Part shown: positions 41,160 through 53,538 of the stretch, one piece after another
Position numbering within the stretch: the first letter of the stretch is position 1
Layout of the letters: each line of letters begins with the position of its first letter
NCBI GenBank assembly: GCA_023079485.1
Contig: CM041083.1
Location: 173,221,480 to 173,285,479, forward strand
From: Archilochus colubris
Taxonomy: Eukaryota; Chordata; Aves; Apodiformes; Trochilidae
DNA length: 64,000 nt
Direction: 5' to 3'
Translations under genes and position numbers: made by a program
Notes under the pieces: generated by a model
What the model saw: the letters and a program-made list of their open reading frames with translations, nothing else
Databases searched by the model: none
What the model was told of the DNA's origin: nothing

Positions 41160-41925
41160 TCTTAAAGTCTTGCACTGTGCAGAATTTTTTTTTTTCCCCA
41201 GCACTGGAATATTTTTCCTGGCTCATTTTTTATATCTTCTTCAGTTTTTCAACATCTTTTTATAAATATGAGACAACTAGAACTGTACATAATGTTCCAA
41301 CATCTGTGTCCCTTCAGCTATGTACGAATGCAAAATTATATCTGTATTTTCACTGGTTTCTCCTATCTTTTTACATTTAGGGCTTGTTTTAGCTATATCA
41401 TTGCAACAGAAACACCAGTGCGACTCCTTGCTCATGAGTCCCTGTAGTGGAACAAAGCAATCAGACGCCTCTGATTACCGAGAAGTGGGTGTGAGCCGGT
41501 ATCAAATCCACCTGTGCCCAATCAGGGCAGGCCCCCTATTGAGCATGTGCAAGACCAGGGGGGCAATAAAAGGTGAAACTCACGCCCACAGACTAGCTCA
41601 CTCTTGGGTTAGACGAGAGAGACTGGTAGCTCTCTCTGACTGGTAGGCTGCCCTGATTGGGCACAGGTGGATTTGATACCGGCTCACACCCACTTCTCGG
41701 TAATCAGAGGTGTCTGATTGCTTTGTTCCACTACAAGTCCCAAGTCCATCTGAAAGGCACTGCCTTACTGAGCCCTGGATTCTGTGTCCATCCTTGTCTT
41801 CCTCTGTCTTACACACAGATTTCTGGGTTTTGCCTGTATTAAAACACATGCTCTTTTTAAGTCAAGTCCATATAATCTTACAAAGTTAACCAACATGCCA
41901 TCCTATGATTCTATGATTCTGTGTT
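41160..41925 (-). mobile_element. possible ancient CR1-like fragment, host of element B
   Basis: Blocks such as 'agaactgtacataatgttcc' (about 41279) resemble the reverse complement of old CR1-group 3' coding sequence, where a phrase about 'gaactgtacacagtattcc' is typical. The sequence ends near 41905-41922 with two ATTCTATG-like units in plus orientation, which is inconsistent with a minus-strand CR1 and may belong to another fragment. The palindromic element at 41443-41735 lies inside it. Identification is tentative. Confidence 0.3.
41443..41735 (+). mobile_element. palindromic LTR-derived element B (293 bp)
   Basis: The ends are TGTAGTGG...CCACTACA, with a perfect 6-bp target duplication AGTCCC (41437-41442 and 41736-41741). 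The first 88 bp (41443-41530) recur inverted at the end (41648-41735) with one mismatch (an expected CpG-type change). The centre (41531-41647) holds the shared GCAATAAAAGG motif (41563-41573), about 120 bp from the TG end as in the sister copies. A GCTCACTCT block follows, resembling the region downstream of that motif in the LTR at 55763. No open frame of note. Arms diverge by about a third from those of element A, so B was not copied from A as a unit. Near-identical arms suggest it is young or that the palindrome formed shortly before insertion. Confidence 0.85.
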
Positions 41926-43096
41926 TTGCACTGCCACACAGATACGTGGTTTGATATTAAGCCAAGCAGCACACAGTAAGAGCTTTACATCTACATTTAT
42001 ATTTATGCCTTTCACTAACAACCCATCATCAGACAGTGAAACCCATTTGTTTAACATGGTTTATTTTTCTTCAAGCCATTTTGAGTGGGAATATATATTG
42101 TCACCTGTTATTTCCTTGTTATGACTAAGGAAAAGTTTGTTTAAACTATTTTTCCCACTGAAATATGCAAATGGAAAGAGACCACTACAGCTGAAAACAA
42201 GCATGTTGATATATGCATGGGTACAAGAGAACCTGAAAAAAAGAGTTGAAAAGCATTGGGTTGAAATTTTAATAATGAAAAACTTTATTTGAACATTTGC
42301 TTTGTATTCAGAATGAGAAAATTTAATATTCAAATTCAAAATAAAATATATCTTTTGGGGTCAAGTAAAGAAATTTCTTCAATCTATTGTATTCTTTTAA
42401 AGTCTCATCAATGTAGAACACTTTACAGAATGGAATTGCAAATGGATTAGGAAAGACTTCTATTCACACATCTGCTTCCTTTATTTCATTTTCATTTTTT
42501 CCCTAAAAATTCTGTCAGACAAGAAAACACCTCATCACTTTTTTGCTTTTAATTACCTCTTTGTTTTCATGAATCCTGGCACAAACTCTCAGTTATCTGA
42601 AATTATACATTAAGATCTCTTAAGCAACTCTAAAATATAAAGCTAATATGCCAAAAGTCTCCTCAGATGTATCTTCCGCTGAAGTAGGTGATTTTAATAA
42701 TCTCTGTAGGTAAATTGCTCTGTAATATTCATGTGAGAAGCATGAGCCTTCTGCTTCTTATGAAGTGTCTCATGGAATGATTTATTTCAGACATCACTGG
42801 TTATGTCTTTATTAGAAATGTTGCCATTTCTGAATACTGAAACTCCTACAGTACTCAGAGGTCTCTTTTACTTTCATGATGCATCTATGCTTTTCAGTGG
42901 AAAGTTGGGTAGTTAATAGATCAATTCATTCCTTACAGCTTTACTTATTGCTTTTCCACATTGCCATACTTGTGTCTACATCATCTTTTTTCTGCCACAT
43001 CATATATATTGTCACTATTATTGTTTTATTCCTAGTTACCTCTCTTTTTCCCTTTCTCCTTCATGAAATTCCTTTATGAAATTCCTTCCTTTTAGG
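41742..43096. other. unique sequence, no gene recognised
   Basis: AT-rich sequence between element B and the CR1. The stretch 42600-42830 is free of repeats. A duplicated ATGAAATTCCTT unit (about 43063-43086) directly precedes the CR1. Confidence 0.5.
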
Positions 43097-43749
43097 AAGC
43101 TGAACATGAGCCAGCAGTGTGCCCAGGTGGCCAAGAAAGCCAATGGCATCCTGGCCTGTATCCGGAACAGCGTCACCAGCAGGTCCAAGGAAGTGATTCT
43201 GCCCCTGTACTCAGCGCTGGTGAGGCCACGCCTCGAGTACTGTGTCCAGTTCTGGGCCCCCCAGTTCAGGAAGGAGATTGAGGTCCTGGAGCAGGTCCAA
43301 AGGAGGGCAACCAGGCTGGTGAAGGGACTCGAGCACAGACCCTATGAGGAGAGGCTGAGAGAGGTGGAGCTGTTCAGCCTGGAGAAGAGGAGGCTCAGAG
43401 GAGACCTCATCGCTGTCTACAACTCCCTGAAAGGAGGTTGTAACGGGGTGGACGTTGGTCTCTTTTGCCAGATGACTTTCAACAAGACAAGAGGGCATGG
43501 TCTTAAGTTGTGCCAGGGGAAATTTAGGTTAGATATTAGAAAGAATTTCTTTACGGAGAGAGTGATCTGGCATTGGAATGGGCTGCCCAGGGAAGTAGTG
43601 GATTCTCCGTCCCTGGAGATATTTAAAGAGACTGGATGTGGCACTCAGTGCCATGGTCTAGCAACCGCAACGGTGGTTCAAGGGTTGGACTCGATGATCT
43701 CTGAGGTCCCTTCCAACCCAGCCAATTCTATGATTCTATGATTCTATGA
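43097..43749 (+). mobile_element. relatively young 5'-truncated CR1 LINE
   Basis: The best preserved CR1 in the window. An uninterrupted frame from 43076 to 43741 covers the C-terminal part of the CR1 reverse-transcriptase ORF, including [20 protein letters not shown], a [20 protein letters not shown] block and [12 protein letters not shown] near the end. The 3' end carries three ATTCTATG-type units (about 43726-43748), the hallmark of avian CR1. ATGAAATTC occurs both just upstream (43074-43082) and at the 3' edge (43745-43753) and is a candidate target duplication, though it overlaps the tail. Because the polymerase core and the endonuclease are absent, it cannot mobilise itself. Confidence 0.95.
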
Positions 43750-45051
43750 AATTCAAGTGCTTTGGCCCATGAAGTAAACATCTAAAAATTTATTTCTCAC
43801 TGCTTTTTTTCTATCTTTTCTTTCTGATCTGTGAAGTCTGCAAGAACCCGTTTCCACACATAGTCAAAACTGTCCTAGTACTTATTCTATTTAAAGTTAT
43901 ATTAAGTATATATAAAGTTATATTAATATTCATTTGCCTGAATTCCCTAAATGAAAGCTTTTTGCCTTAGACACATAATTGGATGCATAACTGTATACAA
44001 AGCACATGGAACTCACAAATCTGAAATGCTTGAGATAAAATGGCAAAGTACAAGAAGGTCACCCTGAGTTAAAAGTTAGTATTTTTCATCATATTCGTTT
44101 TTTAGTGGTGTTGATACTGAGTTTTGCTGTAGCATGTACTATTTAAGGAATGTAACAGAGTCATTTATGATGCCAACACCATACTGTGCCCAGTCCTGAC
44201 CCCTCGCTCTCTTTCTCTGACTGGTGGGATTCACAACCACAGCCATGGGCACGTTGACTCTTGGGTTTGGGCATTGCTTAACATGCCACTGGCATGGGAC
44301 AATGCAGGCAGACCGAGAGCACACCACAAAAAATAGGAGTGTTGCCTCTCCAGGGTGATTTAATTGCCGAGAAGAAGAGCAATCAAACAAAAGGTAACTT
44401 TATCAACACTGGTGGGGAAAGCCCTATTTTGTGGAGCTAAGTGTGTAACCAGTGGTTAAAGTGTCCTAACAAGGAGGATCTTAGTACTTAAATAATGGGG
44501 TCATGGGGTCATATGAAATCCCCTCTAAGAAGGCAGGGTCTTTATATAAATCACAGGAGCATAATCTCTCCAAAAAGAACAAAAAACAAAGAGGTCTCAG
44601 TACATAGATGGTGGGACCACAGGTCACTCAAGTTTAAGTCCCCTCTAAAAAAGGGGAATTCAATACCTAAATACTGAGAGAACAGTGTCATTGTGCAACG
44701 TCATAACAATAAGGAAATTATTTTTAAAATGGAAAAAGAAACCTCTCTTTTGCTCCTCCATGGAAGTGTGTTGTTAATGCTGTGACATGCACTTCTATGC
44801 ATATGTATAGCAAGAACTGCCATGTCCACAATGAGAGGCTGCCCGAGAAACTGTGATGTTATTGAATTCCTTCCCTGTGTGAAAATGCATCTTTATACTA
44901 CAGACTTGGACCAAGCACGTGGTGTCTCCACTGTCTCACTGCTCCCCTATTTTTCACATAGTCCTTCTCTGACTATATTGCACCCCTCTACCTCTGCACT
45001 GTTCTCCCAATCTTTTGCAAATGGTCCTAACTCCATCATGTGGCAGCTTTT
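43750..45051. other. unique sequence between two CR1 elements
   Basis: No gene recognised. The part at 44200-44400 has slightly higher GC and an LTR-like texture, but no edges or target duplication are visible. Confidence 0.45.
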
Positions 45052-46803
45052 CACAGAATCACAGAATCATCTGGTTTCAGAAGGACCTCTGAGATCATCA
45101 AGTCCAACCCTTGATCCACTACCACTGTGGTTACCAGACCATGGCACTGAGTGACACATTCAGTCTTCTTAAAAACCTCCAGGGATGGAGAATCCACCAC
45201 CTCCCTGGGCAGCCCATTCCAATGCCTGATCACCCTCTCTGTAAAGAATTTCTTTCTAATATCCAACCTAAACCTCCCCTGGCAGAGCTTAAGTCTCTTG
45301 TCTTACTGGGAGAAGAGACTGACCCCCCCCCCCCTGGCTCCCCCCTCCTTTCAGGGAGTTGTAGAGAGTGATGAGGTCTCCCCTGAGCCTCTTCTTCTCC
45401 AGACTGAACACCCCCAGGTTCCTCAGCCCTTCCTCACAGGACTTGTGTTGGATCCCTTCACAGCCTCCTTGCCCTCCTTTGGACCTGCTCCAGGACCTCA
45501 ATCTCCTTCCTGAACTGAGGGGCCCAGAACTGGACACAGGACTCAAGCTGTGGCCTCAACAGGGCTGAGTACAGGGGCAGAATCCCTTCCCTGGACCTGC
45601 TGGCCACGCTGTTCCTGATACAGGCCAGGATGCCATTGGCCTTCTTGGCTACCTGGGCACACTGTTGGCTCATGTTCCTGTCAATCCAGACTCCAAGGTG
45701 TCTTTCTGTCTGGCTGCTCTCCCAGCCTGGATCTCCCCATGGGGTTGTTGTGGTCAAAGTGCAGGACTTGGCCCTTGGCCTTGTTGAACCTCATCCCGTT
45801 GCAATCAGCCCAACTCTCCAGTCTGTCCAGGTCCCTCTGCAGAGCCCTCCTGCCTTCCAGCTGATCCCCCCCAATTTAGTGTCATCTGCGAATTGGCTAA
45901 TGGTGGACTCAATCCCTTCATCTAAATCATCAATGAAGATATTAAACAGAACTGGGCCCAGCACTGAGCTCTGGGGACACCACTGGTGAGCAGCCGCCAA
46001 TTGGATCAGCACTGTTCAGCACCACTCTCTGGTGGCCTCCAGTGACTCCTAATCCCAGCACAGAGTGCTCCTGTCTGAGCGCTGGGCTGACAGGCTTTCC
46101 AGGAGAATGCTATGCTTTGCTGAAGTCCAGGTAGACTCCAACCACAGCCTCACCCTCATCCACCAGTCAGGTCACCTGAGCATAAAAGGAGATCAGGTTG
46201 GTCAGACAGGACCTGCCCTTCCTAACCCCGTGCTGGCTGGGTCTGATCCCCTGTCCATCCTGTAGGTGCTGTGTGATTGCCCCCAGGATGATCTGCTCCA
46301 TAACCCTGACAGGCACTGAGGTCAGGCTGACGGGACTGGAGTTTCCTGGGTCCTTCTTTTGTCAATTTTTTTTTTGGATTGCTGTGACATTTGCCAACTT
46401 CCAGTCATCTGGGACCTCCCCAGTGATCCAGGACTGTTGGTAAATGATGGAGAGCAGCTTGGAGAGCTCTTCCCCAGCTTCCTCATCACCCTGGGGTGGA
46501 TCCCATCTGGTCCCATAGACTTGAGAGGATCCAAGTGGCTCAGCAGGTCAACTGTTCCCTCCCAGATTACAGGGGAGCTACTCAGCTTCCTATTTCTCTC
46601 TATAAGACCCAGAAGCCATCTGTCCTCAAGACAACCTGTCTTACTCTTGAAAACTAAGGTAAAGAAAGTGTTAAATACCTCATCCTTTTACTCACCTATG
46701 TTTCTCCACATGTCCAACAACGAATGGAGGTTTTCCCTGCCCCTCTTTTTGCCATTGATGTATCTGTAGTAAGACTTTTTGTTATCCCTAACGGAGGTGG
46801 CAA
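45052..46803 (-). mobile_element. long CR1 LINE fragment with reverse-transcriptase core
   Basis: Reading on the minus strand, the element runs from about 46803 to its 3' end at 45052, where TCACAGAATCACAGAATCAT is the complement of the CR1 tail. Recognisable in order are a KSYYRYINGKK-like region (about 46780-46740), the KSMGPDGIHPRV region (frame 46322-46534), the catalytic FADDTKLGG motif of the reverse transcriptase (frame 45791-46012), the [19 protein letters not shown] block (frame 45458-45757), and the [18 protein letters not shown] end (frame 45051-45266). The ORF is split across frames by indels, including a C10 run at 45327-45336. The conserved FADD active site survives, but the protein is broken. 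It is the longest CR1 in the window (about 1.75 kb). It lies tail to tail with the copy at 43097, 1.3 kb away. Confidence 0.95.
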
Positions 46804-49800
46804 GATTGAGTCTTGATATTGATATTTGATCTGAAATACTGCTGGTTGCCCTGACCCAAGGAGGGGACTATCAGAGTTTCTCAGAGTGATGTAAAGACAA
46901 GATATTGCTTCCCAACGTGATGCGTGGAGGCAATGCAGCAAAAACCAGCAGCTGAATGGGATGTGGAGGAGATGTGGCCTTCCCACAGCTTTTTTTTAAA
47001 AGTTAGCCTAGCCATTCCTTTCCTTGGCAGCAGGTCAAAAATATGTTGTGGAAGTGACATTTCTGTGAGTGGAACATGTTCTTCACAACTTCTACACATT
47101 AGATGCCAAGCTGCAAAATGGCATTAAAGGAAGCTTGTTCTTCCATGAAGCCATGGACCCCTGGGACTTTGGTTCTGTGTCTTTCCCAAGTGATGATGTT
47201 AAGATCCATGGAGTCCTGTGCAAACCAGTAAGCCTCAAGTCTGCACCCATTCAGTGAATTTCTTCAAAGAGCTCAAGCCTGTTTTCAAATTGTCTTTGCA
47301 AGAGCAAAGAGCTCTTGTCTTATCCTGTGAATCATTCTGCTATGCAGACTATTACTTCAAAGTGAGAGAGCACTTACACTAAATTTGCAACATGTAATAA
47401 TGTAAGAATCAGATTACACACAAATATCCTCCCATAAAATGAAGTGTGTTTTATTGCATGTTCACAGGCAAAACATTTTATTACATTTTTATGTGTAACA
47501 CAGTCGTGTCCACATCCATATGTTGCACTTAGGAAGGGAGGAATAACTCACATTATGAATGTATACACATACATTTTCAACTCAAACTGGCACACTTAAC
47601 AGAGATATAAATCCCACTGAGGAGCACAAGTTCTGACAGGTCTTTTATGTCTTCTGCTCAGAAAAAGCACATCTGCCTGGTGGCCTGGTGTAAGATGAGA
47701 GGGATGTCTTCTGTGTTGAACAGAAGTTCCATTGGTATAACTGAGAGTCAAAACCCTCCCTGCTTAACAAGGCTCTGTATCATTTGGATTATGTGTCAAA
47801 ACATATTTCCAATAAAAGTGTTATCTTGGATTAGTTTAACAAAGACAACTTAAAGGAAAAGCAAAGATTTCTAATGTTAAAATAATGCTGACCTGTGCCT
47901 TGATCAGATAGCAGGTTCTGCTGAAATAGGAATAATATATGTATATGCATATATGGAGTAAGGGAATGAACACCTATATGTAAATGGTATTTATATATTC
48001 TTCAAATCTATGCTGCATAAGGAAACTGATCTGGTAGTCCAAGATGCTGAGAACTCCTGAAAACCCAGGCCACACACATACTTATGAGATTTCTAGTGTT
48101 TGCTGAGGCCTGATCCTGAATAAACTGAAATCAAGAGAAAAATTCTCAGTGACTTCCCAAGTGCAGAATCAGACCTGCTCTGCAACTGCAGCTGAAATAT
48201 TTGAGCAAGCTTCACTGGAGCAGAAAAAAGTGTCAGGCTGCCTGTGTGGGGCTGAATTCCACAGTCACAGGCAAAAGTGCTGTTCCAGTTCAGAAAAAGG
48301 AAAATGCAGGCTTTGGTCCAGCATGTGAGTGTATGGGTAAGCATCTCAGGGTGTCAGTACTCACAGTGACTTCAACAGAGATCTTCAGATACTTAGGGTT
48401 AAGGTATGTGTTTAAGTACTCTTTTGGATGGAGACTAATTATTGCTGGTTTAAATCACATGAAATGGCTGTGGGTGCAAGGGCTTAATCAGTGATTAAAG
48501 AGATGATAAAGGATACCAAATAAAAGACTGGTTTTGCTTCAGCTTCATTTTTCATTTTGATTATATTTCATGCTTTTTGTTCTTGTGATCACTCTTCGTA
48601 AGTTTTTGAAAGAACTATCTATAGATGTTGCCAGTGCGACTATGGGCTTTTCTAAGTCTCTGAAGCAGTTTAAGTCAGCAAAACCCTGAGGAAGCTACAG
48701 AGTTGCCAGGATCAGGGTTGTGTGTTGGTAGAAACTGTTTTTCTCCCCCTTTAAAAAAAGCTTAGAGCCCAATTTTGCAGCTGGATTTGATTGTGTGTCA
48801 GAAAGGTGAACCAACTATGTTCATTCTGCCCTTATTTCTGCTCCTGGAACAGACCAGCTTGTCATGATGTGAGAAGTTCTGGCCCACCCGTGATTTTAAG
48901 ATGAAGTGCAAAAAGCTGAGACGATACAGGGCTGAGCCTGTGATCCAGACAGCTGCAGGAATCAGTTGTATAGCACTAAGTTTAAAGTATTTTTGTTGCC
49001 CATGTCACTGCCAGCTGACCAAGTTTATGAGCTCTTCGTTGCCCACCATAGGCTCAGTCTCCTGTCTCAGCTTGAGGGTGCATGAAACACATCTTTTGGC
49101 AATCCCAAACTGTGGAATCCAACACCCACCTCGACCCCAGAAAAAATTTTTATTTGAATTCCCACAGAAAATTCAAAATGTTGTTTGTGGGTCTTTTAGC
49201 CTTCTGCTTTCAATAGTTGTATTTTGTTGGCATGTGGCACCTACACTGTTTCAAACTGACTTGTTACAAAGACCTGCCTGTGATGTACATAAGGGGCGTT
49301 ATATAGATGAAGGTAAGTCTTAAATCATTTCAACAAATCGTTTGTTCTTAGAGATCAAATCACAGTCAAGATAGGCTGACAGTAAAAAAATAAACACAGG
49401 AGAATGAGGAGAGAATCATGTTCCTCCTGCAGGAGGCCATTACCAGTTATCACCACAAGCCTGTGAGATACCAAGACCCACCAGCCCTTTTTTATGAGCG
49501 GAGGAGCAACTGCCTCCAATTTTGGGCTCCCAGTTGACTCCTTGGCCGCAGTCACAGGGTGTGGGTCAGGAGGATTGAAGGTACAAGAAAGAGCCCAACC
49601 TTGGCAGCACTGGGAGAGAGGGAGCGTGTTGGCTCAAGTCCTCCTGCCTCTCCCAATTGGATGTACAACTTTCAGGCATAAAACTATTGTTTTGCTTGCT
49701 GGGCCTTCCACAGCAGCTGGGCCAAGCTTCCTGCTAGGAGCCAGGATCTGCAACCTTATGAAAGTTGCAGGGCCCGGCAGGCTGTCGGTATTTTCAGCTG

Positions 49801-52800
49801 GATCAAGCCCAGAACAATTTTATTTTCATCAGAAATGTTCCCTGGCCCTACCACATGTGCAAGCCTGTATGAAACCACCAAGAAGGCTCCCTCCCCCAGC
49901 TATCTTATTTAGCTCAAATTCAAGCTGCCCAGTAGAACTGTTTCTTATCCAAACCCTTAGAGACAGGAGAGGAGTGCAGAGATTTAATTATAATCTTTCT
50001 CTCTCTCCACCTCCCACAGTATATTAATGCTTTTCATTAGCCAAAGCCAAAACCTTGCTTTATAAGCTGAGAGAGCTGTCTTCTAAAAATACGTCCAGCA
50101 TTAAAAGAGTTCTGAATGGCAGTAACAGCAGCATAACCTCTTATTCACAGGTGTGGGAGATTCGCTGGAGGATTGCTGGTGGAGAGGCAAGTTTTATTTG
50201 AAAGACATCTGATTCTTATTTCTGTCCATTGGCTGGTTACCCCTTGCATTACAGCACTTCTGTGCCCACTGGTAATTTCATGTGTATGTCCAAATGAATG
50301 CAGGAAAGGCCTCGACATCCAGGAGCTCTGGATGATTTTATAAGTATCCAGATGTTTAGAGGTTTATCTGAATCTTATCCAAAAAAGTACGAGGCCACTC
50401 ATAGAAGCAGCCTGACAAATACCCACAGCCATTTATTCTGTTTGTAGGTCTAGATCCTACATTCATACAGATGTCTCACTTTAGTAGGTATTTCTGTTGA
50501 CCTCAGTGGTATAGAAATGCATGTAAATCAAGAAAGACAATTTTGACTCAAAATTAACAATGGGATTTGAGTGACACAATTACATCAGTGTCTTATATTG
50601 GTGGAAAGGTTGTAGGGAAATATAAGACATGGAGTTAATAGTCATTGTCTTAGAGAATACAGAAAGCTGATTTTCACCTTTGAAAAGTTAGAGTTTATTT
50701 ACAGTACTCCTACAGAAGGAGACTACCAAGAGAGCAGAAAGCACTACAAGAAAGATGAAGACTGCTTCTGGCAATGGTTGATTTGCTCCTTTTTCCTCAT
50801 GCCCTTGCTGTCTGAGAGCTTTAATGATATTAATAGGCAAAGGGACCTTCACAAATCACTAAGGTGGCTTCAGGGGTATTTGGGGTTTTTTATCTGGCAG
50901 CCCTTGGAAGCTTCAAGCAGGCATCTCCATGGTGCCAGCACTGTGTGAATAAGTAGTGTGCTAGGAAATCTTCAGGTGTGAAGAGCTGACAGCCTACTTG
51001 GATGGAAGAACACAACATGCAGCATAACAAATACCTGCCTGGATGATAGAAGACAAGTGAAAAGGGCCCAGGATTACATGGATTACAGCTGTTGATTACA
51101 CAGATTAACCAAGCAATTAAAGGCATCAGGAATAATAAATATCCTTCCAGGAGAAGGAGCTGCTGTTGGGCTGCAGGCTGAATTGTAATCTATTTTTGCC
51201 ATAAACTTGAAAGCACAAAAGCTGAGAGAGAGGGAGAAGGCCCTGGAAGAAGTCCCACAGACAGGACATGCTTTCCTTAAGAAATTTTGCACAGCTGATT
51301 GGGGTCTTTTTAATGTACATTTTGTGAGGGTTTTATCTTACATTTTAATAGGAAATCTGCTGAATGTCTAAAATGCCTTTTGTCAGTCAGGCCTTTTGCT
51401 GCTGATCTCTGTGGCTTAAACAGTTTAACTTATCAAGAAGCCTTGGTGTCAATCTGGTGTAGTGGGTATGTTCATTTGGGGTTTAAATGCTTTCTTTTTG
51501 GATAAATTTTAATCACCACTTACACTGCATATGGCCATTTATGCACTGACAGGTTGATGGGGACTTTAATGTACATAAAACTTTCTCTGTCAGGACTTAT
51601 GCCTCTCTGTCAGATTTTATCCTGCAGTAGAGAGGGCTCGTGCACAGTTGCTGACAGATAAAATAAGCTCCTCCAGCAGCTGCAGCTCAGCCTCCCACAG
51701 ATTTTTTTCCCACATCCCCACCTAAGAGCCAGGAAAGCATGGATGGCACCACGGGGCTGTGGTGGGATGGGCAGGAGCAAGGTGCCAAACCTGCAAGAAG
51801 GAGGATGAGCTTGCCCCAACACAGCCACCTCCAATAGTCTGATATTGTATTCTGCAATGTCTGGTGGCTTTCTTTGATCATGGCTTCAGGAAACAAGAGG
51901 TAGGAAGAAAAATCTGTTTCTATTCTAAACGAAAGTGAATTTCAAGCCCAGATGCCTACGGAGAATTATCCCATGATCTTAAAGACTGGAACCATGAATT
52001 CAAAACTCTTGGGTTGGAATACAGGGACTGCACTGTGCAGTTTGGAGGGCAAGCAATAAGTTTGTCTGGTGCAACCAGAGAGTTGAGGTATGCAGATATT
52101 ATACCTAATATGAAAAGGTGGCCAGCATCTGTCATTCCCCACAGAAGCCAAACAGCACACACCCAACTCTGAAGTATCAAGCCTTTAATCATTAATCTAA
52201 TGTTTCCAGATATATAAAAAAATGTTTCCTAAGATGCTTTATTTCTGCAAGAAATTCCCTGTTGGCAAGAGAGTTTTCATAGCTCCTTAAAGACCTATAA
52301 GGAACAGTGGAAGAAATAAAGTGGGGCTTTACTTATGGAAATCAGGCCTACTGGAAAGCAACTGGAAATGTTTTTTATGAGTTTTATAATGGGACTACAG
52401 TAGCAGTTCCATGTTGATTTTTTATTCTAAGACAATATATCTTTCTCTTCTTTTTTTTCTTTTAAGCTTTTTTTTTTCTCACCTGAAACTCCATATGTGG
52501 TCTCTTGGCAAAGAATATTTTTGGAAAGTTTGAGGTTGATCTGATAAACTTTATTAAGTAAGGAGGTTGGAAAACATTAGGATATTTTATTTTTTAAACA
52601 TCTTCAAGGTTTCCCTTGTTCATGTAGAAGTCGAAAACTCTTTTCACTGAAAAAAGTTTCCATTTTGTTTTTGTATTTGCCCTTAGTGATATACAGCTCA
52701 TGAACATATTTTTGTAATTTCAGTGGTAGCAAAATTTGGGGGCTTATTAAGTTTTCTGCAAAGGTAACTTTAAAAGAAGAATTAAAATAACAAAATATGA

Positions 52801-53480
52801 GAGATTATTTTGATAGAAGATCACATTATTATTCATAGGTGTGTCAAGCAGCATGAGGATATGAAACAGTGGAGATATATTGTATACTAGAATTTTTTAA
52901 ATAAATACAGTGTTCCTGTGAATTAAAATTATCCAGACTTCCTTTTGCATGGATTCTAAGCATTTTTGTAAATAATTTGCTCCAAGTCAATTTGCTCCAA
53001 ACTACTCTCTGTCTAATACCAGGTTTCCAGTAGTAGCACAGGTCTGACATGTTCCCTCATCGACTTGGTACACCAGTTTGTGTAGGGACAAAATTACAAA
53101 AATCACTGAGACTATCATGCTGAACTTTTATATAGGCCTATGAAACTGGACAAAACTTGTAGGGACCCACAGACAACAAGCACAGTTCTACAATGACACT
53201 TTTTGCTACCCCGACTATCTCTGAGAATCTTCCTCCTTGGACAAGTCTGGAAAAGAACAGGTAACAGAGATGTTTCTTCTCTATTTGAAAATGCCTTTGG
53301 GCAGCCCATGGAGAATTCACTCTAGTTTCCATCAAGCCTGTTTCTGGAGAAGTTCTGTTGGTTTTGACACCTCATTTTGTCCAAGACAAAAATGTTGTAG
53401 GAGATAAAGGGATTAGTTTCATCTCTTGGAAAGGACAACCTTCTTTCCAGAAGCCAAGGACCACTCCTTGTGGTCCTATA
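46804..53480. other. unique sequence, no gene recognised
   Basis: The longest repeat-poor block in the right half. Frames at 48901-49323 (140 codons, plus) and 49494-50027 (177 codons, plus) have no recognisable domain. The first ends next to AAGGTAAGT, a strong splice-donor-like string (about 49311-49319). The stretch around 49980-50190 is repeat-free and has balanced composition, but conservation cannot be judged. Confidence 0.5.
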
Positions 53481-53538
53481 TCCACACAGTATGTATATAC
53501 AATATATATAATACAGTATATATATATATATATATATA
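53481..53538. repeat. (TA)n microsatellite
   Basis: Interrupted TATATA sequence becomes a perfect TA run that directly abuts the left end of the large palindromic element. A further TATATATATA stretch continues on the far side at 54105. The element therefore appears to have landed inside one TA repeat. Confidence 0.85.

Noticed and set aside
45111..45989. Plus-strand frames within the CR1 region
   Set aside because: Antisense shadows of the minus-strand CR1 reverse-transcriptase ORF.
49494..50027. 177-codon plus-strand open frame
   Set aside because: No domain or family resemblance; composition and lack of context suggest a chance frame in GC-richer sequence.
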